A stretch of 35,606 nucleotides of DNA from Robiginitomaculum sp. (GCA_002733805.1 NVXG01000046.1:1-35606), one strand, 5' to 3'; shown: positions 15,970 to 24,513, counted from the first letter of the stretch. A program made the numbers and translations. Notes: a model not told the origin generated them from the letters alone.

Positions 15970-16995
15970 TCAGAAATCTGCGTCAAAACTTTCCATATGG
16001 GCGAAGAACCCATCTACGAACTCTTTGCCATATTCTTCTTCTGCCCATTCACGGCTTGGCCCAACGGTGGCCTCACGAAATTCGGCCATTTCGACTGGCG
16101 TTGGCGTATAAACCTCTACGCCCTGGTCGCGGATTTCCTGAACACCAAGCAAATCCTGAATTGAACCAATGCCATCATGGGCATAGCTGGCCTCAGCATC
16201 TGCATGTAGCAGCGCCTGACGTTGGTCATCGGTAAGTGATTGATACCATTCCTCATTTGTGAGAACCGCACCAACCGTCATCACGTGCTGGGTTTCGGCC
16301 ATATGGCCCTGAACCTGATAGAACCGTTGCAAAATGATGTTTGAAGGCGGGTTTTCCTGCCCGTCAACAACGCCGGTTTGCAGACTTGTATAAAGCTCAA
16401 GATACGGGATCGGCACTGCCGTCGCCCCAAGCGATTCCATCATGCGCTGATGGGGGACGATTTCCATTGTCCGCATCCGCAAACCGACCATATCCGCAGG
16501 TGAATGAATTGCCGTGTCCTTTGTCGTCATGTTGCGGAACCCGTAAGGGTGCAGCGATAAAATACGAATGCCGGTTTCAGCCGCAACTTCATCAAGAAGA
16601 TCTTTGATGAACGGATTGTCATAGCTCATCGTCGCGCGAAAATGTGCCCGTGATTTGAACAGGAAGGGCATGTCGATAATGCCAAGCTCGGGGAAATAGA
16701 GCGACGCCAAAACGCCAGATGCAATATTCGCGAAGTGCAAAGACCCGCGGGCAACTTGCTGTACCATTGCGCGTTGGTCGCCAAGCTGACCGTTTGGAAA
16801 CAGCTCGATATCCAGCTCGCCCCCCGAGAACCTGTACGCAGATGCCTGAAGCACGTTCATATAGGCCGATACCGGTGCTGTCTGCGGGGTGTTCGGGTCT
16901 GTCCAAGTGGCGCGCAACGTGTCTTGGGCCATAGCCGGAATTGCGGTGATTGCCATTGCTGATGCTAAAATCAGCGACTTAATCGAAAAATTCAT
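15970..16995 (-). CDS. dctP: TRAP transporter periplasmic substrate-binding protein (DctP family), module 2
   Basis: A 341-residue secreted binding protein. A signal peptide spans about 1-23 (LILASAMAITAIPAMA, cut before QDTLRATW). The mature domain has the DctP pattern GLRMRTMEIVPHQRMMESLGATAVPIPYLELYTSLQTGVVDGQENP in pieces; the arginine in LRMRTM is the usual carboxylate-binding residue. ATG at 16995 is chosen because GGGAGG lies just upstream and the signal peptide starts there, although the frame is open to 17118. It captures an organic acid and delivers it to DctQM. About 128 bases separate it from the upstream FAD dehydrogenase gene, leaving room for a second promoter. Confidence 0.94.
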   Translation of the reverse strand: MNFSIKSLILASAMAITAIPAMAQDTLRATWTDPNTPQTAPVSAYMNVLQASAYRFSGGELDIELFPNGQLGDQRAMVQQVARGSLHFANIASGVLASLYFPELGIIDMPFLFKSRAHFRATMSYDNPFIKDLLDEVAAETGIRILSLHPYGFRNMTTKDTAIHSPADMVGLRMRTMEIVPHQRMMESLGATAVPIPYLELYTSLQTGVVDGQENPPSNIILQRFYQVQGHMAETQHVMTVGAVLTNEEWYQSLTDDQRQALLHADAEASYAHDGIGSIQDLLGVQEIRDQGVEVYTPTPVEMAEFREATVGPSREWAEEEYGKEFVDGFFAHMESFDADF

Positions 16996-17123
16996 TAGTC
17001 CTCCCTCGAGGCGATGCGCCAATTGCGGGCATTGCCTTCCATTCCTAAATTTGGTGATTTTCTTTGCGTGGCCAGATCTGAATGATTTCATCCAAAATGG
17101 GCCGATGTTAACCTGCATCCCTC

Positions 17124-18572
17124 CTATCTGTTTTGGTTTTCATTGTGGTGTTCAACAGTTTGCGGGATCATTTTGCCGGGGTTCATTAAACCAAGCGGAT
17201 CCAGAGCAGTTTTAATTGCCCGCATAATTTCAACGGCTTCGCCGTGTTCGGCGCGCATATATCGGATCTTGTGCAACCCAACCCCATGCTCGCCCGAACA
17301 GCTACCGCCATAGCGCAGTGCGCGTTCACTAACCCGGTCTGCCAACGCATCGGCACGGTTACGTTCTTGGCTGTCTTGCGGGTCGAACAATATTCCAAGA
17401 TGAAAATTGCCGTCACCAACATGGCCAATGATCGGGGCGACAAGCCCGCTTTGCCGGACATCCGCCTGAGTTTCTTCAATGCATGCGGCCAGATGTTCGA
17501 TCGGCACACAGGCATCTGTGCCCATGTTGCGCTTGCCCGGCGCCAGCGCCATGACAGCATGATAGGCATTGTGCCGGGCCGTCCAAAGGCGCGAACGATC
17601 CTCGGTTGTCTTGGCCAGTTCAAAACCTTGGCTGCCAAATTCAGCCGCAAATTCGCTAAACATCTCAGCTTGCTCTGCGGTGGCCTGCTGCGTGCCATGG
17701 AACTCAACAAACAGCGTTGGGATGGGGCGAAATTCATCCAGTTTCGAGTAGCTGATACAGGCGCCCATCTGCACCTCGTCCAGCAGCTCAATCCGCACCA
17801 TCTGCAACCCGGCTTGCAGCGCCATGCTGGCGGTCTGCGTCGCCCCGCTCAGCTCATCAAATTGGCACACACCGCAAATGATAGCGTCAGGCTGACCGTA
17901 TAGACGCAATTGCAGCTCGGTTATGATGCCAAGCGTGCCTTCGGAGCCGACATAAAGTTTGGTTAGGTCATACCCCATCGCAGATTTGCGCGCCCGCGTT
18001 CCGGTCTGAATAATCCGCCCATCCGGGGTCACCACTGTCAGCCCGAGGCAAACCTCGCGCATAGTGCCATAGCCGACCGCATTGGTGCCTGACGCGCGCG
18101 TTGCCGCCATGCCGCCCAATGTCGCATCTGCCCCCGGATCGAGCGGAAAAAACAAACCCGTTTCGCGCAGATAGCGGTTTAGCGCCATGCGCGTCAGCCC
18201 GGCTTCAACCCGGCAGTCCATTGACGCTTGCGACACGGATAGTACTTTGTCCATCTGGGTCAGATTGATCGACACACCGCCCTCAACTGCCGCCAGCTGC
18301 CCCTCAAGCGATGAGCCCGCGCCGAAGGGCACCATGGGCAAAACATGCGTTGTGCAAATCTTGGCAATCTCGGCCACTTCTTGTGTTGTCTGCGCGAAAG
18401 TCACAATATCGGGCAGCCCGGCATCTGGCACACCTTCGCCTTGGCTGTGCTGCGTGCGCAGCGCCATGGACAGCGTTGCCCGGTCGCCCAAAAGCGTGGT
18501 CAGCTTTGAAAACGCCGCACCGACCCTTGCTTGCCTGTCATCAAGCGGCGCACTGATATTGTCTTTATGCAT
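17124..18572 (-). CDS. FAD-binding oxidoreductase, GlcD/D-lactate dehydrogenase type
   Basis: A 482-residue flavoprotein. The FAD-binding (PCMH) half carries VPFGAGSSLEGQ (81-92), DPGADATLGGMAATRASGTNAVGYGTMRE in pieces (145-172), and VGSEGTLGIITE (208-219). The FAD-oxidase C-terminal half has GHVGDGNFH (383-391), SGEHGVG (426-432) and NPGKMIP (464-470). The family oxidises 2-hydroxy acids (D-lactate, glycolate, D-2-hydroxyglutarate) to 2-oxo acids. The single-subunit form, without visible GlcE/GlcF partners, resembles the cytochrome-linked D-lactate dehydrogenases. The start at 18572 overlaps the dhaL stop by 8 bases, so it belongs to the dapA-dhaKL operon. It may produce the 2-oxo acid split by the DapA homologue; that step is inference. 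Confidence 0.92.
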   Translation of the reverse strand: MHKDNISAPLDDRQARVGAAFSKLTTLLGDRATLSMALRTQHSQGEGVPDAGLPDIVTFAQTTQEVAEIAKICTTHVLPMVPFGAGSSLEGQLAAVEGGVSINLTQMDKVLSVSQASMDCRVEAGLTRMALNRYLRETGLFFPLDPGADATLGGMAATRASGTNAVGYGTMREVCLGLTVVTPDGRIIQTGTRARKSAMGYDLTKLYVGSEGTLGIITELQLRLYGQPDAIICGVCQFDELSGATQTASMALQAGLQMVRIELLDEVQMGACISYSKLDEFRPIPTLFVEFHGTQQATAEQAEMFSEFAAEFGSQGFELAKTTEDRSRLWTARHNAYHAVMALAPGKRNMGTDACVPIEHLAACIEETQADVRQSGLVAPIIGHVGDGNFHLGILFDPQDSQERNRADALADRVSERALRYGGSCSGEHGVGLHKIRYMRAEHGEAVEIMRAIKTALDPLGLMNPGKMIPQTVEHHNENQNR

Positions 18573-19200
18573 GAGAGCTGGCCTGTATGTTTGTATCGCC
18601 GCTTAGCGCATCAATCAGACATGACAGCGCCAGCATTCCCGGATCGTCCTGCCCGATGGTTTTCTTGGCGAACATACGCGCGCGTCCAATCCGGTTTTCA
18701 CGATCTCGAAACAGATCAAGTGTTGTCGTACAAGCCTGTCTAGACCGCGCAGCGGCGTCGGCCGCATTATCGCAATTGACCAACGCAGTGGCCACGCCGT
18801 CCAACATGTCGATCACAGTCTTGTCGCCAAGATTTGCCTTGCCGCGCGCCATCATCTGATCGCGGACAAGCAGCAATAACGGCGATAAATCTGTCCACTC
18901 AATCACTGTCTGACCTTTGGTCTGCTTGGCCATGACCATCATTGAAACCGTCACTAATGTCCCAAGGCTGGACCCTGTTGATCGCGCGCAAATTTTTGCG
19001 AGCTCGGCAAAAAAGCCGCCAATATCGTCGGAATATTCCGGCATTTCGTTGTTCAATGCGCCGAACAGACGGCGCATAGTTTCGCCCGTATCGCCGTCAC
19101 CGAGCCGCGCATCTGCCTTATTTAACTGGTCTTCGGCTAAACGCGTTGCCAAAGCGGCACGGCGCAAAGCCACGCGTAATATCTGGGTATCGATGCTCAT
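18565..19200 (-). CDS. dhaL: Dihydroxyacetone kinase family, ATP/nucleotide-binding subunit DhaL
   Basis: A 211-residue all-helical subunit. The Mg-nucleotide motif DARLGDGDTGETM is at 30-42 and the nucleotide-capping region ARSTGSSLGTLVTVSM follows mid-protein. An ATG at 19200 that overlaps the dhaK stop (ATGA) is preferred to an in-frame ATG at 19215. By family knowledge, DhaL donates phosphate to the ketose held covalently by DhaK, either directly from ATP or after recharge by the phosphotransfer protein DhaM. No DhaM is encoded in the window, so ATP-driven action or a distant dhaM is possible. Confidence 0.9.
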   Translation of the reverse strand: MSIDTQILRVALRRAALATRLAEDQLNKADARLGDGDTGETMRRLFGALNNEMPEYSDDIGGFFAELAKICARSTGSSLGTLVTVSMMVMAKQTKGQTVIEWTDLSPLLLLVRDQMMARGKANLGDKTVIDMLDGVATALVNCDNAADAAARSRQACTTTLDLFRDRENRIGRARMFAKKTIGQDDPGMLALSCLIDALSGDTNIQASSHA

Positions 19201-20189
19201 GATCCCAAGTTCCAATACCGGCAGTCGCTTGGCGCCCGCAGCGCCGCTTCGCGCGCATCATCAAGATACATCAGCGTCAAAGACACGCCGCCCATATCCA
19301 TCGAGCTTGTAAATGGCCCAATCATTGGCACGGCAATCGTGATGCCGCGTTGCTCTAGCAAAACGCTAATCCGGCGATACATAATCAGCAGCTCTTCAAC
19401 CGGCGTCGCCCCCAGCGTATTGAGCATAAGCGCCACCCGGTTCGTAGGCTGTGCCACCGGGTCGGCCAATAATCTGTCGACCATTTCGTCAGCAAGCGCA
19501 TCTGCCGACTTCAGCTTGTCGCGCCAAATTCCCGGTTCACCGTGAATGCCCATGCCCATCTCGATCTCGCCCGCAGCTAGGTCAAAAGACGGAGCGTCGC
19601 GCCCTGGCAACGTACAAGACGACAAGGCCACACCAATTGTCCGACAATGGTCTGCGGCCGCGGCGGTGACCGCATGGACATGGTCAAGATCGGCGCCCTC
19701 ATCGGCCAATGCGCCAGCGATCTTGTAAAGCAGGACCAGCCCTGCAACACCGCGCCGCTTGTCAGCCTCTTGCGGGCCGGCACTGGCGATATCATCCGTG
19801 CCAAGCAGCGTCTTGCATCTTATCCCGTCCATTTCCAGCATCTCAGAGGCAAGATCAAAATTCATCTTGTCGCCGCCGTAATTGCCGTAAAGCAACAAAA
19901 TGCCTTGCCCCTGATCCGCCGACTTAATGGCACGCATACAAGAATCTACCGATGGGCCGGCGAACACATCGCCAACCGCACAGGCGTCAATCAACCCCGG
20001 TGCTGTGTAGCCAACAAAAAGCGGAAAATGCCCCGAGCCACCGCCCGAAACGATGCCAACTTTGTTTGGCCGACTGGATCTGCGCAGAAACACGGCGCGG
20101 TCGTCACGCGCCAGCCGCTTGTCCCAGGCCAACAACCCGTCGAGCATCTCGTTTACATAATTGTCGGCTGTGTTGATGATCTTGTCCAT
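19197..20189 (-). CDS. dhaK: Dihydroxyacetone kinase family, substrate-binding subunit DhaK
   Basis: A 330-residue protein of usual length. Motifs are GGGSGH (49-54), GDVFAGP (73-79), YGNYGGDKMNF (101-111; D107 the expected catalytic base) and MGIHGEPG (213-220), where H216 is the histidine that binds the ketose covalently as a hemiaminal. All key residues are kept, so it should be an active kinase subunit. Family members act on dihydroxyacetone, but relatives use erythrulose or other short ketoses. It lies downstream of the DapA-like lyase (54-base gap) and directly upstream of dhaL, so its substrate is probably a product of the lyase. Confidence 0.92.
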   Translation of the reverse strand: MDKIINTADNYVNEMLDGLLAWDKRLARDDRAVFLRRSSRPNKVGIVSGGGSGHFPLFVGYTAPGLIDACAVGDVFAGPSVDSCMRAIKSADQGQGILLLYGNYGGDKMNFDLASEMLEMDGIRCKTLLGTDDIASAGPQEADKRRGVAGLVLLYKIAGALADEGADLDHVHAVTAAAADHCRTIGVALSSCTLPGRDAPSFDLAAGEIEMGMGIHGEPGIWRDKLKSADALADEMVDRLLADPVAQPTNRVALMLNTLGATPVEELLIMYRRISVLLEQRGITIAVPMIGPFTSSMDMGGVSLTLMYLDDAREAALRAPSDCRYWNLGS

Positions 20190-20243
20190 TACGCCCTCAT
20201 AAACGTGCGAGGTGGTGACATTGCCACCACCTCAGTCAGGTAG

Positions 20244-21158
20244 TTAGGCAACGGCCGATTGATCGGCAGCGGCGTCATATTTCAGCACGAGCTTCAGCGC
20301 ATCTTGGATAGCAGCCCCCTGCTTGGCAGATGTGGCAGGCATAGGTGCGCGCGGCAGGCCTGCGTTAATACCTTGAAGCGACAAGGAATATTTGACATTT
20401 GCCGGAAGATTGTCAGCGGAAATTGTGTTCCAGAAGACAAGCAATGCTTCGTGGATTTCGAGGGCCAGAGCGTGGTTCCCTGCCTCGACAGCATCCCAAA
20501 GCGCCACACAAACCCCCGGAACAGCCGCCGGATTGGCCGCGATCGTTCCATGCGAACCGATGACGAAAGACGGGTAGAGCAATGCATCAATTGCTGAGAA
20601 CACCAGCGCATCTTTGGGCGCTGTAATCATCAGGTCAGCAAATAGTTTTAGGTCACCTGCGCTTTGCTTTACACCTTTGATTTTAGGCAGATTGGTCATC
20701 AGCCGGACCAATAATGCTGGGGACAAATAATTCCAAGGAACAACATTATAGATAAGGACAGGCAAATCAGTGGCTTCGCTGATCGCTTTAAAATGCGCGA
20801 AAGTCGCGTCGTCATCAGGCTTGAACAGATAATGCACTGGCGTTACCTGAAGCGCGTCAACGCCTGTTGCCGCCATCAGCTTGGCCTTGGCCACAGCATC
20901 GCGTGTTGAATTTACGATGATCCCTGCAATCACTGGAAGTTGCCCTTTGGCTTCTTCAACACAGGTTTTTGCGATCAGTTCCAGCTCGTCCGACGAAAGC
21001 GTATGACCCTCTCCGGTGCTGCCACCAAAGCAAATCCCATGGACCCCACGCGAAATAACAAAACGGATATTCTCTCGCAGAGCGGTCTGGTCAATCCCGC
21101 CATCTGCATCAAACGGTGTTACGATTGGTGGAATAATTCCATAGATTTTTTTCGACAT
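20244..21158 (-). CDS. DapA-superfamily lyase, module 2
   Basis: A 304-residue class I aldolase-type barrel. Schiff-base lysine K164 (KGVKQSAGD), catalytic tyrosine Y137 (LIYNVVPWNYLS) and carboxylate loop GGSTGEG (45-51) are all present, so it is probably active on a 2-oxo acid. The ATG at 21158 has AGGAGT upstream and is preferred to an in-frame start at 21215. It is first in the operon before dhaK, dhaL, the FAD dehydrogenase and dctPQM, and faces the divergent iclR gene. Retro-aldol cleavage to pyruvate plus a DhaK substrate is the reading that ties the neighbours together; dehydratase or decarboxylase activity is the alternative. Confidence 0.92.
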   Translation of the reverse strand: MSKKIYGIIPPIVTPFDADGGIDQTALRENIRFVISRGVHGICFGGSTGEGHTLSSDELELIAKTCVEEAKGQLPVIAGIIVNSTRDAVAKAKLMAATGVDALQVTPVHYLFKPDDDATFAHFKAISEATDLPVLIYNVVPWNYLSPALLVRLMTNLPKIKGVKQSAGDLKLFADLMITAPKDALVFSAIDALLYPSFVIGSHGTIAANPAAVPGVCVALWDAVEAGNHALALEIHEALLVFWNTISADNLPANVKYSLSLQGINAGLPRAPMPATSAKQGAAIQDALKLVLKYDAAADQSAVA

Positions 21159-21507
21159 GTGATGAACTCCTATCCCACATTGCGGTTTATAACTTAATTG
21201 AACAGTCGTGACCACAAGTCAACAAAAACTTTGGGTCAGTCGCCGCTAAAGAACAAGATTCACAATTCTAAGCCCTTAACTTACTGTAATAATACAGATT
21301 AAATCTGTACTGGCGCGGCAACAGTACGGCAACAGCGAAAATTTTTAGCTGAGATTTGTCCCGCTGAATTTAGTCTAATCCCGTATTGCAGCATTATGCC
21401 AGCAAAATCAGCCGCCGCAATATTGAGTGGCCGCAATTGACTTCTAACCCACTATGCGGAATAACTAGTCAAGGTAGATACTTGAATAACCTGATGGTGG
21501 TAGCGTT
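21159..21507. promoter_or_regulatory. Divergent promoter region between module-2 operon and iclR
   Basis: A 349-base region with no gene. It contains a 17-base perfect palindrome at 21293-21309, an overlapping CTGTA-ATAA-TACAG inverted repeat at 21284-21297, and two copies of CGGCAACAG 11 bases apart at 21316-21324 and 21327-21335. A TTGACT hexamer lies on the minus strand at 21217-21222 as a possible -35 for the dapA operon, without a clear partner -10. Confidence 0.5.
21293..21309. promoter_or_regulatory. Perfect palindrome TACAGATT-A-AATCTGTA, candidate IclR operator
   Basis: Eight-base arms are exact inverted copies around a central A. The CTGTA half-site also occurs at 21284-21288, making three spaced half-sites. 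It lies 135 bases upstream of the module-2 dapA start and about 200 bases upstream of iclR. IclR proteins bind palindromes of this size; the pairing with the neighbouring iclR is inference. Confidence 0.55.
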
Positions 21508-22290
21508 TTGGCGGTAGAAACTAAAAGCATCAAGACGATGGGCAAACTGGTCAGCGTGCTTGATTGTTTCTCAACCTCTGAGCGCGCTCTTACTGTTGGT
21601 GACATCGCCGCGCGCACCGGCTTGCCGCGCTCAACAGCGCACCGTTCAATCAATGCACTGAAGGAAGTCGGTTTTCTTGATCAGGATCGCCGCCGCGATT
21701 CATACCGTCTTGGCCTCAAGCTGTTTCAGCTCGGCACCACAGTATTGCATAGCATGGACATTCAAAGCGAAGCGCGGCCTTTTGTTGAGGCGCTCAGCAC
21801 GCTGACGGGTGAGAACGTGCATCTGTGTGTATTCGACGGCGAGCGTATGGTATTTGTCGAAAGCGCCGATGGCGGTGCTACCGGTAGCCAAAACGCGACA
21901 ATCACGATGGAGCTGACCCATTGCCACAACACAAGTGTCGGCAAGGCAACGCTCGCGTTTCAGCCTGAAAGCGTGATTGACAGGCTAACGTCAAATGACC
22001 TCGCTGTTTACACCGAACATTCGATCAGCGACCCGGTCGTCCTGCGCGAAGAATTGGCAAAGATCCGTTCGCAGGGCTTCGCCTTTGACCTCCAAGAGCA
22101 CCAATTGAATGTTTGCTGTGTGGCCGCGCCAATACGCAATGCCTCAGGCAATGTGTTCGCTGCGGTATCTGTGAGCGGGCCACTTGCCCGCATGAGCGAG
22201 GAAAACCTTCGTTCTTACGCGCCGTTTGTTGTCAGCCACGCCGACGCTATTTCGCGGCGGCTGGGCTATGTGCCAAAATCTGCGGATTAG
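21508..22290 (+). CDS. IclR-family transcriptional regulator
   Basis: A 260-residue regulator. The N-terminal winged helix (about 10-70) has MGKLVSVLDCFSTSERALTVGDIAARTGLPRSTAHRSINAL in pieces and YRLGLKLFQLG linking to the C-terminal GAF-like ligand domain (about 85-255), with LREELAKIRSQGFAFD and CVAAPIRNASGNVFAAVSVSGP as family marks. The start is uncertain: TTG at 21508 gives the usual length, while ATG at 21538 would drop ten residues but keep the whole helix-turn-helix. It is divergent from the dapA-dhaKL-FAD-TRAP operon and is the likely local regulator of it. It converges with the lacI-type gene, 103 bases away. Confidence 0.9.
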   Translation: MAVETKSIKTMGKLVSVLDCFSTSERALTVGDIAARTGLPRSTAHRSINALKEVGFLDQDRRRDSYRLGLKLFQLGTTVLHSMDIQSEARPFVEALSTLTGENVHLCVFDGERMVFVESADGGATGSQNATITMELTHCHNTSVGKATLAFQPESVIDRLTSNDLAVYTEHSISDPVVLREELAKIRSQGFAFDLQEHQLNVCCVAAPIRNASGNVFAAVSVSGPLARMSEENLRSYAPFVVSHADAISRRLGYVPKSAD

Positions 22291-22393
22291 CTTTCGTTTG
22301 TCAGTTTGAATGCAGCAGGCACAAAAATTTCATAGCTCAGGCCGGTGCAACGCGCCTTTGCAGCTAGAACTGGTTTCACAATTGTCACCAAAA

Positions 22394-23425
22394 CTACCAA
22401 ATGGAGCGCGTCGATTTTCGGGGCATTAACGAGGGCAATGCCTTGCGCAGAAATTCGCGGGGTGATGCCGCTTCATCCGAAAGCAAAAGATCCATAGCCT
22501 CGACTGCAATTTGATCAAATGGCACATGAACCGATGTCAGCGGCACAGGTAGCTTAGACACAATCGGAATATCATTATAACCCACCACCGAAATATCGTC
22601 AGGTATCGAAAGCCCCATTTCGCCGAGCGCCGAAACCGCCCCTATGGCTGTGTTGTCATTGACCGCAAAAATTGCCGTTGGTCGTGTGTCCAACCCCAAC
22701 AGTTGTTTTGCAGCGCGCGCGCCAGCTTCAATTCCAAAACTAGATCCGGTCACGTATTGCAGATCATATTCAATATCTGCCTCTATCAGCGCCCGCCTAT
22801 ATCCCTCCAACCGACCCAGAGCACTGGACGCATAAGACGGCCCGGCAATGATCCCAATATGTCTGTGCCCCAGATCTAACAGATGACGCGTGGCTAAATA
22901 CCCGCCCAGCTCATCATCGCCGATAGAGGACGGGCTATGGCCGTCAGTACGCAGCGCAAGCACATGCGGCACGCCTCGCTCTCTTAAATTGAAAATAAAG
23001 GGGTCATCAATCCGTGCAATTGACAAAACCAAACCATCAACACCACGCTTAAGCAGCGTTGTGGCTGCGCGTTGACCGGCCTCAGGTGTATCGTCAGTCG
23101 TCGCGACGATCGCAAAATGGCCAGACCGCGCGGCTGCGCGTTGAAGAGATTCGTAGAGCATCGCCATCACCGTATCGGTTAAACGCGGAACGATGACCCC
23201 GATCATACCCGTTTTTCCCCGCCGCAGGCTGGCAGCAGAAACATCACGCACATAGCCCAGCTCTTGGGCAACACGCCGCACACGTTGCGCAGATTCGCTA
23301 TTTGACCGGGGCAGCCGCTCATCTAACGATCTGGAAACACTGGATTTTGAAACCCCCGCGACCCGCGCGATATCAAGAATAGTCACACGTGCAGGTGCTG
23401 TTTTTCCGATTTTATGTTGAGACAC
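22394..23425 (-). CDS. LacI-family transcriptional regulator
   Basis: A 343-residue repressor-type protein. The N-terminal HTH and hinge read TILDIARVAGVSKSSVSRSL and ERLPRSNSESAQRVRRVAQELGYV, then SLRRGKTGMIGVIVPRL leads into a periplasmic-binding-protein-like ligand domain ending near 335. A GTG start at 23425 with GAGGAA upstream is preferred; a TTG at 23440 is the only longer in-frame option and overlaps that site. It is divergent from the module-3 dapA gene, and a perfect LacI-type palindrome lies between them. A sugar or sugar-acid effector is likely but not identifiable. Confidence 0.92.
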   Translation of the reverse strand: MSQHKIGKTAPARVTILDIARVAGVSKSSVSRSLDERLPRSNSESAQRVRRVAQELGYVRDVSAASLRRGKTGMIGVIVPRLTDTVMAMLYESLQRAAARSGHFAIVATTDDTPEAGQRAATTLLKRGVDGLVLSIARIDDPFIFNLRERGVPHVLALRTDGHSPSSIGDDELGGYLATRHLLDLGHRHIGIIAGPSYASSALGRLEGYRRALIEADIEYDLQYVTGSSFGIEAGARAAKQLLGLDTRPTAIFAVNDNTAIGAVSALGEMGLSIPDDISVVGYNDIPIVSKLPVPLTSVHVPFDQIAVEAMDLLLSDEAASPREFLRKALPSLMPRKSTRSIW

Positions 23426-23503
23426 TTTCGGGTTCCTCAATCAGGCGGCATCAGTGGTCATAAGTTAATACCACTTGACAGCTTGCATTAGCAATGCTTT
23501 TTT

Positions 23504-23515
23504 GGGAACGTTCCC
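23504..23515. promoter_or_regulatory. Perfect palindrome GGGAACGTTCCC, candidate LacI-family operator
   Basis: A 12-base perfect palindrome with a central CG, the usual form of LacI-family operators. It lies 25 bases before the module-3 dapA start and 78 bases before lacI. A TTGACA hexamer at 23475-23480 may be the -35 of the dapA promoter, placing the operator near the transcription start. Autoregulation is also possible. Confidence 0.65.
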
Positions 23516-23540
23516 GCAATCGATCCCACAGGAAGAAATT

Positions 23541-24485
23541 ATGATACCAATGGACCTAAGAGGCCTCAGCCCTGCCCCCGTTACGGCGTTCAATAAAGAT
23601 GGATCCGTCGACATTGATTCAAATATCCGCATTGCAAAATGGCTTGCATCATTTGAAGACGTAAAGTCGCTGGTGATACTCGGCCACGCTGGTGAAGGCA
23701 CGTTCCTGACACCCGATGAGCGCCTTGAGCTGATCCGTGCCTATAAAGACGCGGTCGATATCCCCATCATCGCGGGCATCACCGGCGAAGGCACCAAAGT
23801 CGCCGCCGAAGAAGCAAAACGCTCTATGGATGCGGGCGCAACCGGTGCTCTGGTTTATCCAAACCATGGTTGGTTGCGGTTCGGCTTTCAAAAAGGCGCG
23901 CCGCAAGATCGGTATAAAGCCATCTATGAAGAGGGCGGCCTGCAAACCATCTTGTTCCAATACCCCGATGCAACCAAAGCGTCCTATGATCTGGATACTC
24001 AGTTAGAGATCGCAACCCAAGACGGTTGCGTTGCCACAAAGAACGGCGTGCGCAACATGAAACGCTGGTATGTCGAAATTCCGGCACTGAAAGACGCGCA
24101 GCCAGAGCTGCAAATTTTGTCATGCCATGACGAATGGCTGCTTTCAACTATGTTCGATGTTGACGGTCTCTTGGTTGGCTATGGCAACATTGCCCCAGAG
24201 CTGCTGATAGAACTCATCAAAGCTGGCAAGGCTCAGGATTACCCGCAAGCCCGCAAAGTTTTTGAGCAACTGCTGCCCGTCACCCGCGCCGTTTATCATC
24301 GAGGCTCGCATATGGAGGGCACCGTCGCCCTCAAGTTGGGTCTTGTAAAGCGCGGCCTGCTAGATCACGCGACCATTCGTGAGCCGCTAAAAGATCTGGG
24401 TGCCGAAGCGGAAAAGGAAATTTTTGCCGCGTTTGATGCCGCTGGAATTGGCCGCATTGACGAAAAGGTTTTGGCCGCACTTTAG
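23541..24485 (+). CDS. DapA-superfamily lyase, module 3
   Basis: A 314-residue class I aldolase-type barrel, the most divergent of the three in the window. Schiff-base lysine K167 (VATKNGVRN), tyrosine Y141 (LFQYPDATK) and loop GHAGEG (48-53) are kept. The residues after the lysine differ from the other two copies (NGVRN in place of DSGGS or QSAGD), suggesting a different substrate. ATG at 23541 with AGGAAG upstream is chosen over earlier in-frame codons. It heads a three-gene unit with the TAXI binding protein and fused TRAP permease, under probable LacI control. Confidence 0.9.
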   Translation: MIPMDLRGLSPAPVTAFNKDGSVDIDSNIRIAKWLASFEDVKSLVILGHAGEGTFLTPDERLELIRAYKDAVDIPIIAGITGEGTKVAAEEAKRSMDAGATGALVYPNHGWLRFGFQKGAPQDRYKAIYEEGGLQTILFQYPDATKASYDLDTQLEIATQDGCVATKNGVRNMKRWYVEIPALKDAQPELQILSCHDEWLLSTMFDVDGLLVGYGNIAPELLIELIKAGKAQDYPQARKVFEQLLPVTRAVYHRGSHMEGTVALKLGLVKRGLLDHATIREPLKDLGAEAEKEIFAAFDAAGIGRIDEKVLAAL

Positions 24486-24492
24486 ACTATTT

Positions 24493-24513
24493 CCCTCGCC
24501 GTTATGGCGGGGG
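24493..24513 (+). promoter_or_regulatory. Stem-loop between module-3 dapA and the TAXI gene
   Basis: CCCTCGCC pairs with GGCGGGGG (one G-U pair) around a GTTAT loop, 7 bases after the dapA stop. There is no T-run. It may act as an attenuator or mRNA-stability element. Confidence 0.45.

Noticed and set aside
16996..17118. Longer dctP starting at 17118
   Set aside because: The signal peptide and ribosome site place the start at 16995; the added residues precede a normal signal sequence.
21316..21335. Short tandem repeat as a CRISPR-like array
   Set aside because: Only two 9-base copies 11 bases apart, without spacers; better read as regulatory half-sites.
20244..24485. Annotation of the dapA-like genes as lysine-biosynthesis DapA
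   Set aside because: Each sits with an uptake system, catabolic enzymes and a local regulator rather than lysine genes, and substrate loops differ from DapA.
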